This document shows positions 42,879 through 52,513 of a DNA stretch of 64,000 nt, in pieces. A program made the translations under genes and the position numbers. The notes beneath the pieces are model-generated. The model was not told where the DNA came from. It did no database searches and saw only the letters and a program-made list of their open reading frames with translations. Source of the DNA: Butyricicoccus porcorum (GTDB lineage Bacteria > Bacillota > Clostridia > Oscillospirales > Butyricicoccaceae); contig NZ_NHOC01000002.1 of assembly GCF_002157465.1 (NCBI RefSeq), positions 508 through 64,507 of the forward strand, written 5' to 3'. Every line of letters starts with the position of its first letter. Within the stretch, counting starts at the first letter, position 1.

Positions 42879-44021
42879 ATGAAGAACATTGTTATTCTCG
42901 GCTCTACCGGTTCCATCGGCACGCAGACAGTCGATATTCTCGATTCGATCGATGCGCGCGTGTGTGCGATTTCGGTGAACACCAACATTGTGCGTGCGGA
43001 GGAGCAGGCGCGTCTGCTGCATCCGTCGCTGGTTGCGGTATACGATGCGGCAAGCGCCGCAGAACTGGCAAAAAAGCTGGCGGATACCGATATCCGCGTC
43101 GTGTCCGGCATGGACGGACTGATTGAAGCGGCGACGCTGCCGGAGGCAGACGTTGTTGTGACTGCCGTTGTCGGCATGGTCGGACTGCTGCCGACGATTG
43201 CCGCGATTGACGCGGGCAAGGACATCGCGCTCGCCAACAAGGAAACGCTCGTGTGCGCGGGACAGATTGTCATGCAGCGTGCGCGGGACAAGGATGTCGC
43301 CATTCTGCCGGTTGATTCCGAACACTCGGCAATTTTCCAGTGCCTCCAGGGCGCGGCGGGCAACCGCCTCAGCCGCATTTTGCTGACGGCTTCCGGCGGC
43401 CCGTTCTTCGGCATGAGCGCACAGCAGCTGCGCCATGTCACCAAGGAGCAGGCGTTGCGTCATCCGAACTGGAGCATGGGCGCAAAAATTACCATTGATT
43501 CCGCGAGCATGATGAACAAGGGTCTCGAACTGATCGAGGCAATGTGGCTGTACGATGTGGAGCCGGATGACATTGATATTGTCGTGCACCGCGAGAGTAT
43601 CGTGCATTCGGCAGTGGAATTTGAAGATGGTTCGGTTATCGCGCAGCTGGGCAACCCGGATATGCGCCTGCCGATCCAGTACGCACTGACGTATCCGCAG
43701 CGTGTACCGTGCAAGGTGCCGCCGCTCGACCTGCCGCGCCGCCACAATCTGACGTTTTTTGCGCCGGATGAAGAGGCATTTCCGGCACTCGGACTGGCTC
43801 GCCGTGCGGCAGCTGCCCGCGGCAATCTCGGTGCGGTCATGAACGGTGCGAATGAAGCGGCTGTCGATCTGTTTCTGCATGACCGCATTCCGTTTTACCG
43901 CATTCCCGAGCTGGTGCGTGGGGCGATGGATGCGGTGGATTATCTGCCGGAGATCACGGTGGATGATGTGCTTGAGAGCGACCGCGCGGCGCGCGAGGTC
44001 GTCTATTCCCTCGCAGAGTAA
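42879..44021 (+). CDS. dxr: 1-deoxy-D-xylulose 5-phosphate reductoisomerase
   Basis: A 380-residue NADPH-dependent enzyme of the MEP isoprenoid pathway, converting DXP to MEP. The Rossmann start is ILGSTGSIGTQTVDIL. LANKETLVCAG, PVDSEHSAIFQCL, LTASGGPFFG and NWSMGAKITIDSASMMNKGL bind substrate and metal. It begins 2 nt after cdsA. With ispG nearby it supplies precursors for UppS. Confidence 0.97.
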   Translation: MKNIVILGSTGSIGTQTVDILDSIDARVCAISVNTNIVRAEEQARLLHPSLVAVYDAASAAELAKKLADTDIRVVSGMDGLIEAATLPEADVVVTAVVGMVGLLPTIAAIDAGKDIALANKETLVCAGQIVMQRARDKDVAILPVDSEHSAIFQCLQGAAGNRLSRILLTASGGPFFGMSAQQLRHVTKEQALRHPNWSMGAKITIDSASMMNKGLELIEAMWLYDVEPDDIDIVVHRESIVHSAVEFEDGSVIAQLGNPDMRLPIQYALTYPQRVPCKVPPLDLPRRHNLTFFAPDEEAFPALGLARRAAAARGNLGAVMNGANEAAVDLFLHDRIPFYRIPELVRGAMDAVDYLPEITVDDVLESDRAAREVVYSLAE

Positions 44022-44032
44022 GAGGTGTTTTT

Positions 44033-45055
44033 TTGACCATAGCAACTGTAATTCTGGCCATTCTTGCGTTTGGCTTCCTCATCATTGTGCATGAATTTGG
44101 CCATTTCATGGCGGCGAAGGCGGCAGGTGTGCGCGTCCTGGAATTCTGGGTGGGCATGGGTCCTGCGATCCTGCACCATAAATTCGGTGAGACTGATTTT
44201 AAGCTGTGTCTGCTGCCGTTTGGCGGCGCCTGTGTGATGGATGGCGAGGATTCGGAGGACGAAGCGCCGGGCACGCTGTCCGGTGCGCCCATCGGCTGGC
44301 GTGCGCTCATTCTCGCCGCCGGTGCGCTGATGAATTTCCTCATCGGCTTTCTCATCGTCCTGCTGCTCGTTCTGCCACAGAAAGAGGCTGCGATTCCGGT
44401 GATTGAGTCGTTTGCAGACGGCTTCCCGTCGCAGGGGGAGAGCATGCTGATGGAAGGCGACCGTATTGTACGCATCGATGGCTTCCGCATCCTGCTCTCC
44501 TCGGACATTTCGACCGGGCTGAGCCGCGGCGATGATACAACGTATGAAATTGTCGTCGAGCGTGACGGCAAAAAGCTGACGCTGACCGATGTGCCGTTGG
44601 AGCCGGCGGAATATGACGGCACCCTGCGGTACGGTCTGAATTTTGAGGTGACGGAGCTGGGGATTGCAGGCAGGCTGCAACAGGCGGCGTATAAATCGAT
44701 TGATTTTGCGCGGCTGGTGTGGATCAGTCTGGGCAATCTGGTGACCGGCAAGGTCGGCATGGATCAGATGTCTGGCCCGGTCGGCGTCACGGATGTGCTC
44801 GCACAGACCGCACAGAGCAGCATGCAGAGCTTCTTCCTGCTGGTCGCATTTATTTCGATTAACCTTGGCGTGATGAACCTGCTGCCGATTCCGGCGCTGG
44901 ACGGCGGGCGGCTGCTGTTTGTTCTCATCGAACTGGTTGCGCGGCGTCCGGTTCCGCGCAAATATGAAGGCTATATTCATCTGGGTGGATTTGCCGTCCT
45001 CATGCTGTTTATGCTGTATGTCACCTGTCAGGATATCCTGCGTATGGTCGGCTGA
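44033..45055 (+). CDS. rseP: RIP metalloprotease RseP
   Basis: A 340-residue site-2 membrane zinc protease. The zinc motif IIVHEFGHF (His20, Glu21, His24) is in the first helix, a PDZ domain lies around residues 120-200, and the second metal motif NLLPIPALDGGRLLF is near residue 285. It cleaves membrane-bound anti-sigma factors or signal-peptide remnants. The start codon is TTG, with AGAGGTG 6 nt upstream. Confidence 0.95.
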   Translation: MTIATVILAILAFGFLIIVHEFGHFMAAKAAGVRVLEFWVGMGPAILHHKFGETDFKLCLLPFGGACVMDGEDSEDEAPGTLSGAPIGWRALILAAGALMNFLIGFLIVLLLVLPQKEAAIPVIESFADGFPSQGESMLMEGDRIVRIDGFRILLSSDISTGLSRGDDTTYEIVVERDGKKLTLTDVPLEPAEYDGTLRYGLNFEVTELGIAGRLQQAAYKSIDFARLVWISLGNLVTGKVGMDQMSGPVGVTDVLAQTAQSSMQSFFLLVAFISINLGVMNLLPIPALDGGRLLFVLIELVARRPVPRKYEGYIHLGGFAVLMLFMLYVTCQDILRMVG

Positions 45056-45091
45056 GCGGTGTGAAAACGGGCAAAAACAAGGAGACAGCAT

Positions 45092-46147
45092 ATGAATACC
45101 AAACAGATTATGGTGGGAAGTGTTCCGGTCGGCGGCGGCGCGCCGATTGCCGTGCAGTCGATGACCAACACGGATACGCGCGACACGGCGGCCACGCTGG
45201 CACAGATTGAACGTCTGGCGGCGGCGGGCTGCCACATTGTCCGCTGCACCGTGCCGGACATGGAAGCCGCAGAGGCCATGCAGACCATCTGCGCGCAGTC
45301 GCCGATTCCGGTGGTTGCGGACATTCATTTTGATTACCGGCTGGCGCTGGCGTCTGCCGAAGCGGGTGTGGGTGCAATCCGTATCAATCCGGGCAACATC
45401 GGCGCGGAGGAACGCGTGAAGGCGGTTGCAGAGGCGTGCAGAGAGCGGCATATCCCGATCCGCATCGGCGTCAATTCCGGCTCGATTGAAAAGGAAATCC
45501 TGAAAAAATACGGTTCGCCGACGCCGGAGGCAATGGTGGAAAGTGCGCTGTATCATGTCTCGCTGCTCAATAAATATGATTTCGATGACATCTGTATTTC
45601 GCTCAAGTCGTCCAGTGTGCCGACGACCATGCGCGCGTATCAGCTGATGCATGAGAAGACCCATTATCCGCTGCATCTCGGCGTGACGGAGGCGGGCACG
45701 GAATACATGGGTACGATCAAGTCGGCGGCGGGTATCGGCGGACTGCTTGCGCTGGGTATCGGCGACACCATCCGCGTTTCGCTGACGGCAGACCCGGTGC
45801 ATGAAATCACCGCGGCGTATGCGATCCTCAAGGCAGTCGGCCTGAATGACACGGGTGTGAACATTGTTTCCTGCCCGACCTGTGGCCGGACAAAAATCAA
45901 TCTGATTGAGATTGCCAATGAGGTCGAACAGCGCGTGGCAGGTTTGGATGCCAAGCTGAAGGTCGCTGTCATGGGCTGTGCGGTCAATGGGCCGGGCGAG
46001 GCGCGTGAAGCCGATATCGGCATCGCGGGCGGCGACGGTGAAGGTCTGATTTTCCGCAGGGGCGAAATCCTGCGCAAAGTGCCGCAGGAGCAGCTTGTCG
46101 ATGAACTGATGAAGGAAATTCATGCGATGATAAAGGAGAGCAGATAA
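45092..46147 (+). CDS. ispG: 4-hydroxy-3-methylbut-2-enyl diphosphate synthase IspG
   Basis: A 351-residue [4Fe-4S] enzyme of the MEP pathway (short bacterial form). The N-terminal barrel has PIAVQSMTNTDTRD and RINPGNIG. Cluster ligands are Cys261 and Cys264 in SCPTCGRT, and Cys296 in MGCAVNGPGE. AAGGAGA lies 7 nt before the ATG. polC starts 3 nt after its stop codon. Confidence 0.97.
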   Translation: MNTKQIMVGSVPVGGGAPIAVQSMTNTDTRDTAATLAQIERLAAAGCHIVRCTVPDMEAAEAMQTICAQSPIPVVADIHFDYRLALASAEAGVGAIRINPGNIGAEERVKAVAEACRERHIPIRIGVNSGSIEKEILKKYGSPTPEAMVESALYHVSLLNKYDFDDICISLKSSSVPTTMRAYQLMHEKTHYPLHLGVTEAGTEYMGTIKSAAGIGGLLALGIGDTIRVSLTADPVHEITAAYAILKAVGLNDTGVNIVSCPTCGRTKINLIEIANEVEQRVAGLDAKLKVAVMGCAVNGPGEAREADIGIAGGDGEGLIFRRGEILRKVPQEQLVDELMKEIHAMIKESR

Positions 46148-46150
46148 CCC

Positions 46151-49100
46151 TTGACAACATTGGGAGACCTGTTTGAACGATATGACGACCAGGATCATGG
46201 AGCATACCTTTCCGGCGGAGAGGTATGCTCCGTTGCGGTCAGTCATGACAAAAAAGCAGTGATTTGCAAGGTGCATTTTGACGAAATTGTGCCGCGAAAG
46301 GCACTGTTTGATATGGAAAAGGGCATCCGCTCGGCCTATGGCTTTTCGCGTGTGCGCATCGCGCCGCGCTATGACCTCGGCAGCTTGACGGAGCCGTATC
46401 TCCAGAGCCTGCGCGATTATCTTGTGCTGCGCAGGCCGTCTGCACAGGGCTATCTGGCGGATAGCCGCTGGCAGGTGACGGACGACGGGCTTTCGGTTTC
46501 TATGCTGTCCACCGGCGCGGAATACCTTTCCACCGACCTGCGTCAGCTGCCGGAGATCATTCGCACGGAAACCGGACTGGAGTGCCCGGTGAATATGGTG
46601 CACGCGGATGAGGAAGCCGAGCGGAAATTCGACGAAAAAACCGCGGAAAAGCGCGCGGAGCGCCTGCAAAAGGCGGCTGAGGCGGAAGTGTCCGCTCCTG
46701 CGCCGGATAAGCCCAAAAAGGAGGAGCCGCGCCCGGCGAAGAAGGAAAAGAGCTATCGCCCGCGCAAGTCGTTTGCGGTTAAAAAGAACGAAAATGTCCT
46801 GTTCGGCAAGCTGTTTGACCAGCCGATTGTGTCCATTCGCGAGGCAATGGGTGCGGTGGACAGCGCGACCATCCGCGGCGAGGTGTTCTTTGTCGAGCAC
46901 CGCGAGATCAAGAGTAAAAATACCGGAAGGGAATGGATCAAGGTCGGCTTTGATATCACCGACTGGACGAGTTCCATGCGCGTCAGCAAGTTTATGGCGA
47001 AGGAAAAGGCCGGGGAACTGATGGACGTCATCAAAACCGGCATGTATCTGACCGTGCAGGGCAAAATCAGCTATGATACCTATGAAAAGGAGACCATCCT
47101 TGAACCGACCGGCATTGTACTCAGCAAGAAGCCGGAACGCCAGGATACGGCGGAGAAAAAGCGCGTCGAGCTGCATCTGCACACGAATATGTCCACCATG
47201 GACGGCATTTCCCCGATGAAAAATCTGATGAAGCGTGCCAAATCGTGGGGACATACGGCGATTGCCGTGACGGACCACGGCGTTGCACAGGCATTCCCGG
47301 ACGCAATGCACGCCATCGAGCGCAACGGCATCGACCTCAAGGTGCTGTACGGCGTCGAGGCATATTATGTCAACGATTCCGGCGGCGTTTCGGTTGTCAA
47401 AGGCAAGTATGACGCGCCGCTGGATGAGACCTTTGTCTGCTTCGATACGGAGACTACGGGTCTCAAGCCGGAATTTGAGGAGATTACGGAAATCGCGGCG
47501 GTTAAAGTGCGCGGCGGCGAGGTGCTGGAGGAATTTCAGACCTATGTCAATCCACACAAGCCGATTCCGGCGAATATCACCGAGCTGACCGGCATTTCAG
47601 ATGAAACCGTTGCCAATGCGCCCGACCTGTCGGACGCACTGCCTGCTTTTTTGGAGTTCGCGGGCGATCTGCCGCTTGTCGCGCACAACGCGGGCTTTGA
47701 TATGGCGTTTGTCAACAAGGGCTGTGAGCGGCTGGGCATCCAGCGGGACTTTACCTCGATTGACACCGTGGAAATGTCCAAAATCCTGTTTCCGGACATG
47801 GCGCGCCACCGCCTGGACAGCATGGCAAAGGCACTCAAGGTCGGCCCGTTCGACCATCACCGCGCCAGCGAGGATGCGGCGGTGCTGGGGCGTATCTTTA
47901 TCAAGCTGATTGAAAAAATGCGCACCGAGCTGCATGCGGAGAAAATCTCTGACATCAATCCGTTGCTGGCGGGCCTGAAGGCGAAGACGGGCAGTCTGAA
48001 AAACCTGCGCCGCTATCATTTTATTATTCTGGCAAAAAATCAGGTGGGTCTGAAAAATCTCTACAAGCTGATTTCCTATTCTCATCTGAAGTACTATAAT
48101 AAGAAGCCGATTATGCCGCGCAGCGAGCTAATCCGTCACCGAGAAGGCCTGATTTTCGGCTCGGCATGTGAGGCGGGCGAGCTGTTTTCCGCGCTCATCG
48201 GCGGCGCATCGCATGAGGAGCTGCTGCGCATCGCGGACTTTTACGATTATCTGGAAATTCAGCCGATTGGAAACAACAAATTCCTCATTGCAAACGGCAC
48301 GGCACGCGATGAAGAGGATCTGCGCAATTACAACCGCGAGATTCTGGCGATTGCGGACGAGCTGGGCAAGCCGTGTGTCGCTACGGGTGATGTGCATTTC
48401 CTCGAACCGGAGGACGAAGCGTTCCGCCGCATTCTGATGGCAGGCATGGGCTTTAAGGACGCAGACAATCAAGCGCCGCTGTATCTCAAGACGACGGATG
48501 AAATGCTGGAAGAATTCTCTTATCTCGGAGAAGACCGTGCGATGGAGGTCGTCGTCACTAACACGAATTTGGTTGCGGACTGGTGCGACACATTGCGCCC
48601 TGTCCCGCGTGAGAACTATCCGCCGAAGATGGAGAATTCGGCGGAGGAACTGGAAACCATGTGCTACGAGAAGGCGAAGCGCATGTACGGTGACCCGCTG
48701 CCGGAGAAGGTACAGGCGCGCCTGGAGCGCGAGCTCGGCTCGATCATCGGAAACGGCTACGACGTCATGTATATGATTGCGCAGAAGCTGGTTGCCAAAT
48801 CGCTGGAGGACGGCTATCTGGTCGGCTCACGTGGTTCGGTTGGCTCATCGCTTGTCGCGTTCATGTCGGACATCACGGAGGTAAATTCCCTTGCGCCGCA
48901 TTACCTGTGCCCCGATTGCCATTATATTGAATGGCATGAAAATGAAGGCTATGGTTGCGGTGTCGATTTGCCGGAGAAAAAATGCCCGAACTGCGGTGCG
49001 GAGCTGCGGCGTGAGGGCTTTTCCATCCCGTTTGAGACCTTCCTCGGTTTCAACGGCGACAAAGTGCCGGATATCGACCTGAATTTTTCGGGCGAATATC

Positions 49101-50503
49101 AGCCGAAAATTCACTGGTATACCGGTGAGCTGTTCGGGCATGACCATGTATTCCGTGCGGGTACGATTGGTACAGTCGCAGAAAAAACCGCTTACGGCTA
49201 TGTCAAAAAGTATATGGATGAGCGCGGCATTCAGGCAGGACGTGCAGAGGAAAACCGCCTGACTGCCGGCTGCACAGGCATCAAGCGCACAACCGGACAG
49301 CATCCGGGCGGCATCGTCGTTGTCCCGAAGGAGGTCGACATTTATGACTTCTGTCCGGTACAGCATCCGGCGGACGATCCCAATTCCGACATCATCACCA
49401 CCCATTTCGAGTACCATTCCATCGACGAAAATCTGCTCAAGCTGGACGAGCTTGGTCACGATGATCCGACGATCATCAAGCATCTGGAGGAATTGACCGG
49501 TGTCAATGCGCGTGAAATCCCGCTCAATGACCCGGACGTCATGAGCCTGTTCACTTCCAACAAGGCGCTGCATTATGTTTCCGACGAGCCCGACCCGATT
49601 CTGGGTGATCTGGGCTGCATCGCCGTGCCGGAGTTTGGCACAAAATTCGTTCGCGGCATGGTGCGCGACACCAAACCGACGTCGTTTGACGAGCTGTTGT
49701 GTATTTCCGGCCTGTCGCACGGCACGGATGTTTGGCTGGGCAATGCGCAGACACTGGTCGAGCAGGGCGTTCCGCTGAAAGAATGTATCTGCTGTCGAGA
49801 CGATATCATGAACTACCTGCTGGGTAAGGGTGTCGAACCGAAGCTCAGCTTCCAGACGATGGAATCCGTGCGAAAGGGCAAGGGCCTCAAACCCGAAATG
49901 GAGGAAGCCATGCGCGCACAGGATGTGCCGGAGTGGTATATCGATTCGTGCAAAAAGATCAAGTATATGTTCCCGAAGGCACATGCGGTCGCCTATGTCA
50001 TGATGGCGTTCCGCATTGCGTGGTTCAAGGTACACAAGCCGCTCGCATTTTATTCGGCCTATTTTTCCATCCGTGCGAAGGGCTTCGATGCGTCGTGTAT
50101 GATCTGCGGCGACACAGTCTGTGTGGACAAAATCCACGAATTGCAGCAGAAGACGCGCGAAAAAACAATTTCCGCTGCGGAGAACGACATGATGACGACA
50201 CTGGAGGTCGTGCATGAGTTTTACCGGCGCGGCTTTGTGTTTGAGCCGATGGATATTTACAAATCGGATGCAACCACATTTCTGGTCACGGAAAACGGGC
50301 TGATTCCGCCGTTTACCTCCATGCCGGGTATCGGTGAGCAGGCGGCGCTCTCCATCGTGGAGGAGCGCAAAAATGGTCCGTTCCTCTCGCAGGAGGAGGT
50401 TGTTATCCGCTGTCCGAAGGTATCGAAGGGTGTTGTCGAGCTGCTCGGGCAAATCGGCGCGCTGGCGGACATGCCGGAGAGCACGCAGGTCTCGCTGTTT
50501 TGA
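46151..50503 (+). CDS. polC: DNA polymerase III subunit alpha, PolC type
   Basis: A 1450-residue replicative polymerase of low-GC-type Gram-positives. Order: N-terminal region, OB fold (about residues 228-330), PHP domain split around the exonuclease (VELHLHTNMSTMDGISPM near 339; TDHGVAQAFPDAM), DEDDh 3'-5' exonuclease (CFDTETTGLKPEFEE near 430), a four-Cys zinc segment (CPDC ... CPNC near 920-950), then palm blocks VPDIDLNFSGEYQ and GTVAEKTAYGYVKKY, and a helix-hairpin-helix end. The TTG start has AAGGAGAG 11 nt upstream inside ispG. The length is normal. Confidence 0.97.
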   Translation: MTTLGDLFERYDDQDHGAYLSGGEVCSVAVSHDKKAVICKVHFDEIVPRKALFDMEKGIRSAYGFSRVRIAPRYDLGSLTEPYLQSLRDYLVLRRPSAQGYLADSRWQVTDDGLSVSMLSTGAEYLSTDLRQLPEIIRTETGLECPVNMVHADEEAERKFDEKTAEKRAERLQKAAEAEVSAPAPDKPKKEEPRPAKKEKSYRPRKSFAVKKNENVLFGKLFDQPIVSIREAMGAVDSATIRGEVFFVEHREIKSKNTGREWIKVGFDITDWTSSMRVSKFMAKEKAGELMDVIKTGMYLTVQGKISYDTYEKETILEPTGIVLSKKPERQDTAEKKRVELHLHTNMSTMDGISPMKNLMKRAKSWGHTAIAVTDHGVAQAFPDAMHAIERNGIDLKVLYGVEAYYVNDSGGVSVVKGKYDAPLDETFVCFDTETTGLKPEFEEITEIAAVKVRGGEVLEEFQTYVNPHKPIPANITELTGISDETVANAPDLSDALPAFLEFAGDLPLVAHNAGFDMAFVNKGCERLGIQRDFTSIDTVEMSKILFPDMARHRLDSMAKALKVGPFDHHRASEDAAVLGRIFIKLIEKMRTELHAEKISDINPLLAGLKAKTGSLKNLRRYHFIILAKNQVGLKNLYKLISYSHLKYYNKKPIMPRSELIRHREGLIFGSACEAGELFSALIGGASHEELLRIADFYDYLEIQPIGNNKFLIANGTARDEEDLRNYNREILAIADELGKPCVATGDVHFLEPEDEAFRRILMAGMGFKDADNQAPLYLKTTDEMLEEFSYLGEDRAMEVVVTNTNLVADWCDTLRPVPRENYPPKMENSAEELETMCYEKAKRMYGDPLPEKVQARLERELGSIIGNGYDVMYMIAQKLVAKSLEDGYLVGSRGSVGSSLVAFMSDITEVNSLAPHYLCPDCHYIEWHENEGYGCGVDLPEKKCPNCGAELRREGFSIPFETFLGFNGDKVPDIDLNFSGEYQPKIHWYTGELFGHDHVFRAGTIGTVAEKTAYGYVKKYMDERGIQAGRAEENRLTAGCTGIKRTTGQHPGGIVVVPKEVDIYDFCPVQHPADDPNSDIITTHFEYHSIDENLLKLDELGHDDPTIIKHLEELTGVNAREIPLNDPDVMSLFTSNKALHYVSDEPDPILGDLGCIAVPEFGTKFVRGMVRDTKPTSFDELLCISGLSHGTDVWLGNAQTLVEQGVPLKECICCRDDIMNYLLGKGVEPKLSFQTMESVRKGKGLKPEMEEAMRAQDVPEWYIDSCKKIKYMFPKAHAVAYVMMAFRIAWFKVHKPLAFYSAYFSIRAKGFDASCMICGDTVCVDKIHELQQKTREKTISAAENDMMTTLEVVHEFYRRGFVFEPMDIYKSDATTFLVTENGLIPPFTSMPGIGEQAALSIVEERKNGPFLSQEEVVIRCPKVSKGVVELLGQIGALADMPESTQVSLF

Positions 50504-50603
50504 ATTTTGTCTGTTTTGCACAATGTTACACGCGTAGAATGCGCGGGATTTGAACTGAATTTTGCTTTTTTGGATTTGTTTTGCGCGAAATGGCAAAGAA
50601 TGC

Positions 50604-50632
50604 TTGACAGCAAATTGCATAAATGGTATTAT
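50604..50632 (+). promoter_or_regulatory. Promoter of the histidine operon
   Basis: TTGACA, 17-bp spacer, TATTAT (50627-50632). Confidence 0.85.
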
Positions 50633-50633
50633 G

Positions 50634-50645
50634 TTAACGCGTTAA
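50634..50645 (+). promoter_or_regulatory. Candidate operator: perfect palindrome after the his -10 box
   Basis: TTAACGCGTTAA, a 12-bp perfect palindrome, lies one base downstream of the -10 hexamer and covers the likely start site. The position suits a repressor of the histidine genes. No regulator gene is adjacent. Confidence 0.6.
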
Positions 50646-50684
50646 AGTGATAAAACAATAAATGGTATAGAGGTACAAAACATT

Positions 50685-51869
50685 ATGAATCAATATGCGA
50701 TCTCCACACCGGAGGGCAGCCGCGACCGTTTGTTTGGCGCGACACGCTTGTTCCGGCAGAATGAGAGAAGAATCCGTAATCTGTTAGAAGCGCGCGGATA
50801 TGAGGAAATCATTACCCCGTCGCTGGAATATTATGACGTCTTTGTGCAGGCGGGCTCGTCTATCGGGCAGGAAAAAATGTACAAACTGACCGACCGCAAT
50901 GGTCGCCTGCTGGTGCTGCGCCCGGACAATACGACCCCGATTGCACGCGTCGTGACCACAAAGCTGGATGACGAAGCGCTGCCGCTTCGCCTGTACTATG
51001 TACAGAAGGTACATCGCGCCAGCTCGTTCCACCGCGGCCATTCGACTGAAGTGATGCAGGCGGGCGCGGAGTTGCTCGGCGCAAAGGGTATGATGGCGGA
51101 TCTGGATATCCTGACGGCGGCATTTGAGGCACTTGCGGCGGTCAAGGGTGAGACCTTCCGTATTGAGCTGGGTCACGCGGCGATTTATAAGGCGCTGATT
51201 TCGTCGCTGGATGTCGATGCGGAGACAGAAGAAACCATCCGTTCGCATATTGAAAACAAGTCGTATGCGGCGCTGGGCGATGTACTCGAGCCGTTCAAGG
51301 ATCGTGAGGCGTATCAGGCGCTCAAGGCGATGCCGACGCTGTTCGGCGGCGGCGAGGTGCTCGAAGAGGTTGCCCGTCTGACCGACAACAGTGAGGTGCT
51401 GCGCGCGGTCGAATACCTGCGCGACTTGATCGATGCGATCACTACCGCAGGCTTTGGCGAGAATGTCATGATTGACCTCGGTCTGGTACAGGAAATCGAC
51501 TATTATACCGGCATGATGTTCCGCGGCTATATGGGCGGCGCAGGTGCTCCGGTTCTGGTCGGCGGACGGTATGACAGCCTGTGCGGGAAGTTCGGCAGGG
51601 ATATCCCGGCGACCGGCTTTGCCATCGATATCGACGCGTTGTCCGATTCCGTTGTACTCAAACAGGAGCAGACGGCTGAGGAGCTGGTGTTCTGCGGTGC
51701 GGGCTATCTCAAGCTGGCGCTCGATTACATCCATGTCAGCGGGAAGCTGGCAGAGCTTGCGCCGTGCGATACGCTGGAGCAGGCGATGGAAATCGCAAAG
51801 AGAAAGGGCTACCGCACGCTGGTGACCTTTGACAAAAACGGCATTCAGAAGACGGAGGTGCAGGCATGA
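50685..51869 (+). CDS. hisZ: ATP phosphoribosyltransferase regulatory subunit HisZ
   Basis: A 394-residue HisRS-like paralogue that lacks the tRNA-binding domain and forms the active complex with short HisG. Class II core blocks are ITPSLEYYDVF, LVLRPDNTTPIARVV and VLVGGRYDSLCGKFG. It starts the operon and overlaps hisG by ATGA. Confidence 0.95.
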   Translation: MNQYAISTPEGSRDRLFGATRLFRQNERRIRNLLEARGYEEIITPSLEYYDVFVQAGSSIGQEKMYKLTDRNGRLLVLRPDNTTPIARVVTTKLDDEALPLRLYYVQKVHRASSFHRGHSTEVMQAGAELLGAKGMMADLDILTAAFEALAAVKGETFRIELGHAAIYKALISSLDVDAETEETIRSHIENKSYAALGDVLEPFKDREAYQALKAMPTLFGGGEVLEEVARLTDNSEVLRAVEYLRDLIDAITTAGFGENVMIDLGLVQEIDYYTGMMFRGYMGGAGAPVLVGGRYDSLCGKFGRDIPATGFAIDIDALSDSVVLKQEQTAEELVFCGAGYLKLALDYIHVSGKLAELAPCDTLEQAMEIAKRKGYRTLVTFDKNGIQKTEVQA

Positions 51870-52513
51870 CACCGGAGAATACAATCCGTATCGCCCTGAC
51901 CAAGGGCAGACTGGAAAAGAAAACACTGGAGCTGCTGGAGCACTCCGGTTATGATGTCAGCGAGCTGCGCTCCGGTTCGCGCAAGCTGATTTTTAAGCTG
52001 CCGGATTCCAATATTGAGCTTGTCCTCGCGAAGGCGGCGGACGTCATCACCTACGTCGAGCACGGCGTGTGCGATATGGGTGTCGTGGGCAAGGACACGA
52101 TCATGGAAAAGGGCGGTGCCTTTTATGAAACGCTCGACCTCGGCTTCGGCAAGTGCCGGTTCTGTCTGTGCGGCAAAAAGGGCGAGGATTTTTATGCGGG
52201 CTACCATACCCGCACCATTGCGAGCAAATATCCCGAAGTAACCCGTGCGTTCTTCTCGAAGAAGCATATGGACGTCAATATCATCAAGATTGAGGGCAGC
52301 GTCGAGCTCGCGCCGTTGCTTGGCCTGGCGGATGCCATTGTCGATATCGTCGAAACCGGCACCACGCTGAAGGAAAACGGACTGGAGCCGTATGAGACTG
52401 TCGCACCGATCAGTGCGCGTGTCATCGTCAATCTGGCGAGCATGAAGATGAAAAAACAGCAGATCCAGCAGCTCACACAGCAGTTGCAGGATGGTCTGGA
52501 GGCAGACAAATGA
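51866..52513 (+). CDS. hisG: ATP phosphoribosyltransferase, short form HisG
   Basis: A 215-residue catalytic subunit of the first histidine step (ATP plus PRPP). It lacks the C-terminal regulatory domain of the long form, so it needs HisZ. Blocks are IALTKGRLEKKTLELL, YVEHGVCDMGVVGKDT, RTIASKYPEVTRAFF and the PRPP loop DIVETGTTLKENGL. Confidence 0.96.
   Translation: MTPENTIRIALTKGRLEKKTLELLEHSGYDVSELRSGSRKLIFKLPDSNIELVLAKAADVITYVEHGVCDMGVVGKDTIMEKGGAFYETLDLGFGKCRFCLCGKKGEDFYAGYHTRTIASKYPEVTRAFFSKKHMDVNIIKIEGSVELAPLLGLADAIVDIVETGTTLKENGLEPYETVAPISARVIVNLASMKMKKQQIQQLTQQLQDGLEADK

Noticed and set aside
44003-47557. 1184-codon minus-strand ORF
   Set aside because: Antisense to rseP, ispG and polC, which are unmistakable.
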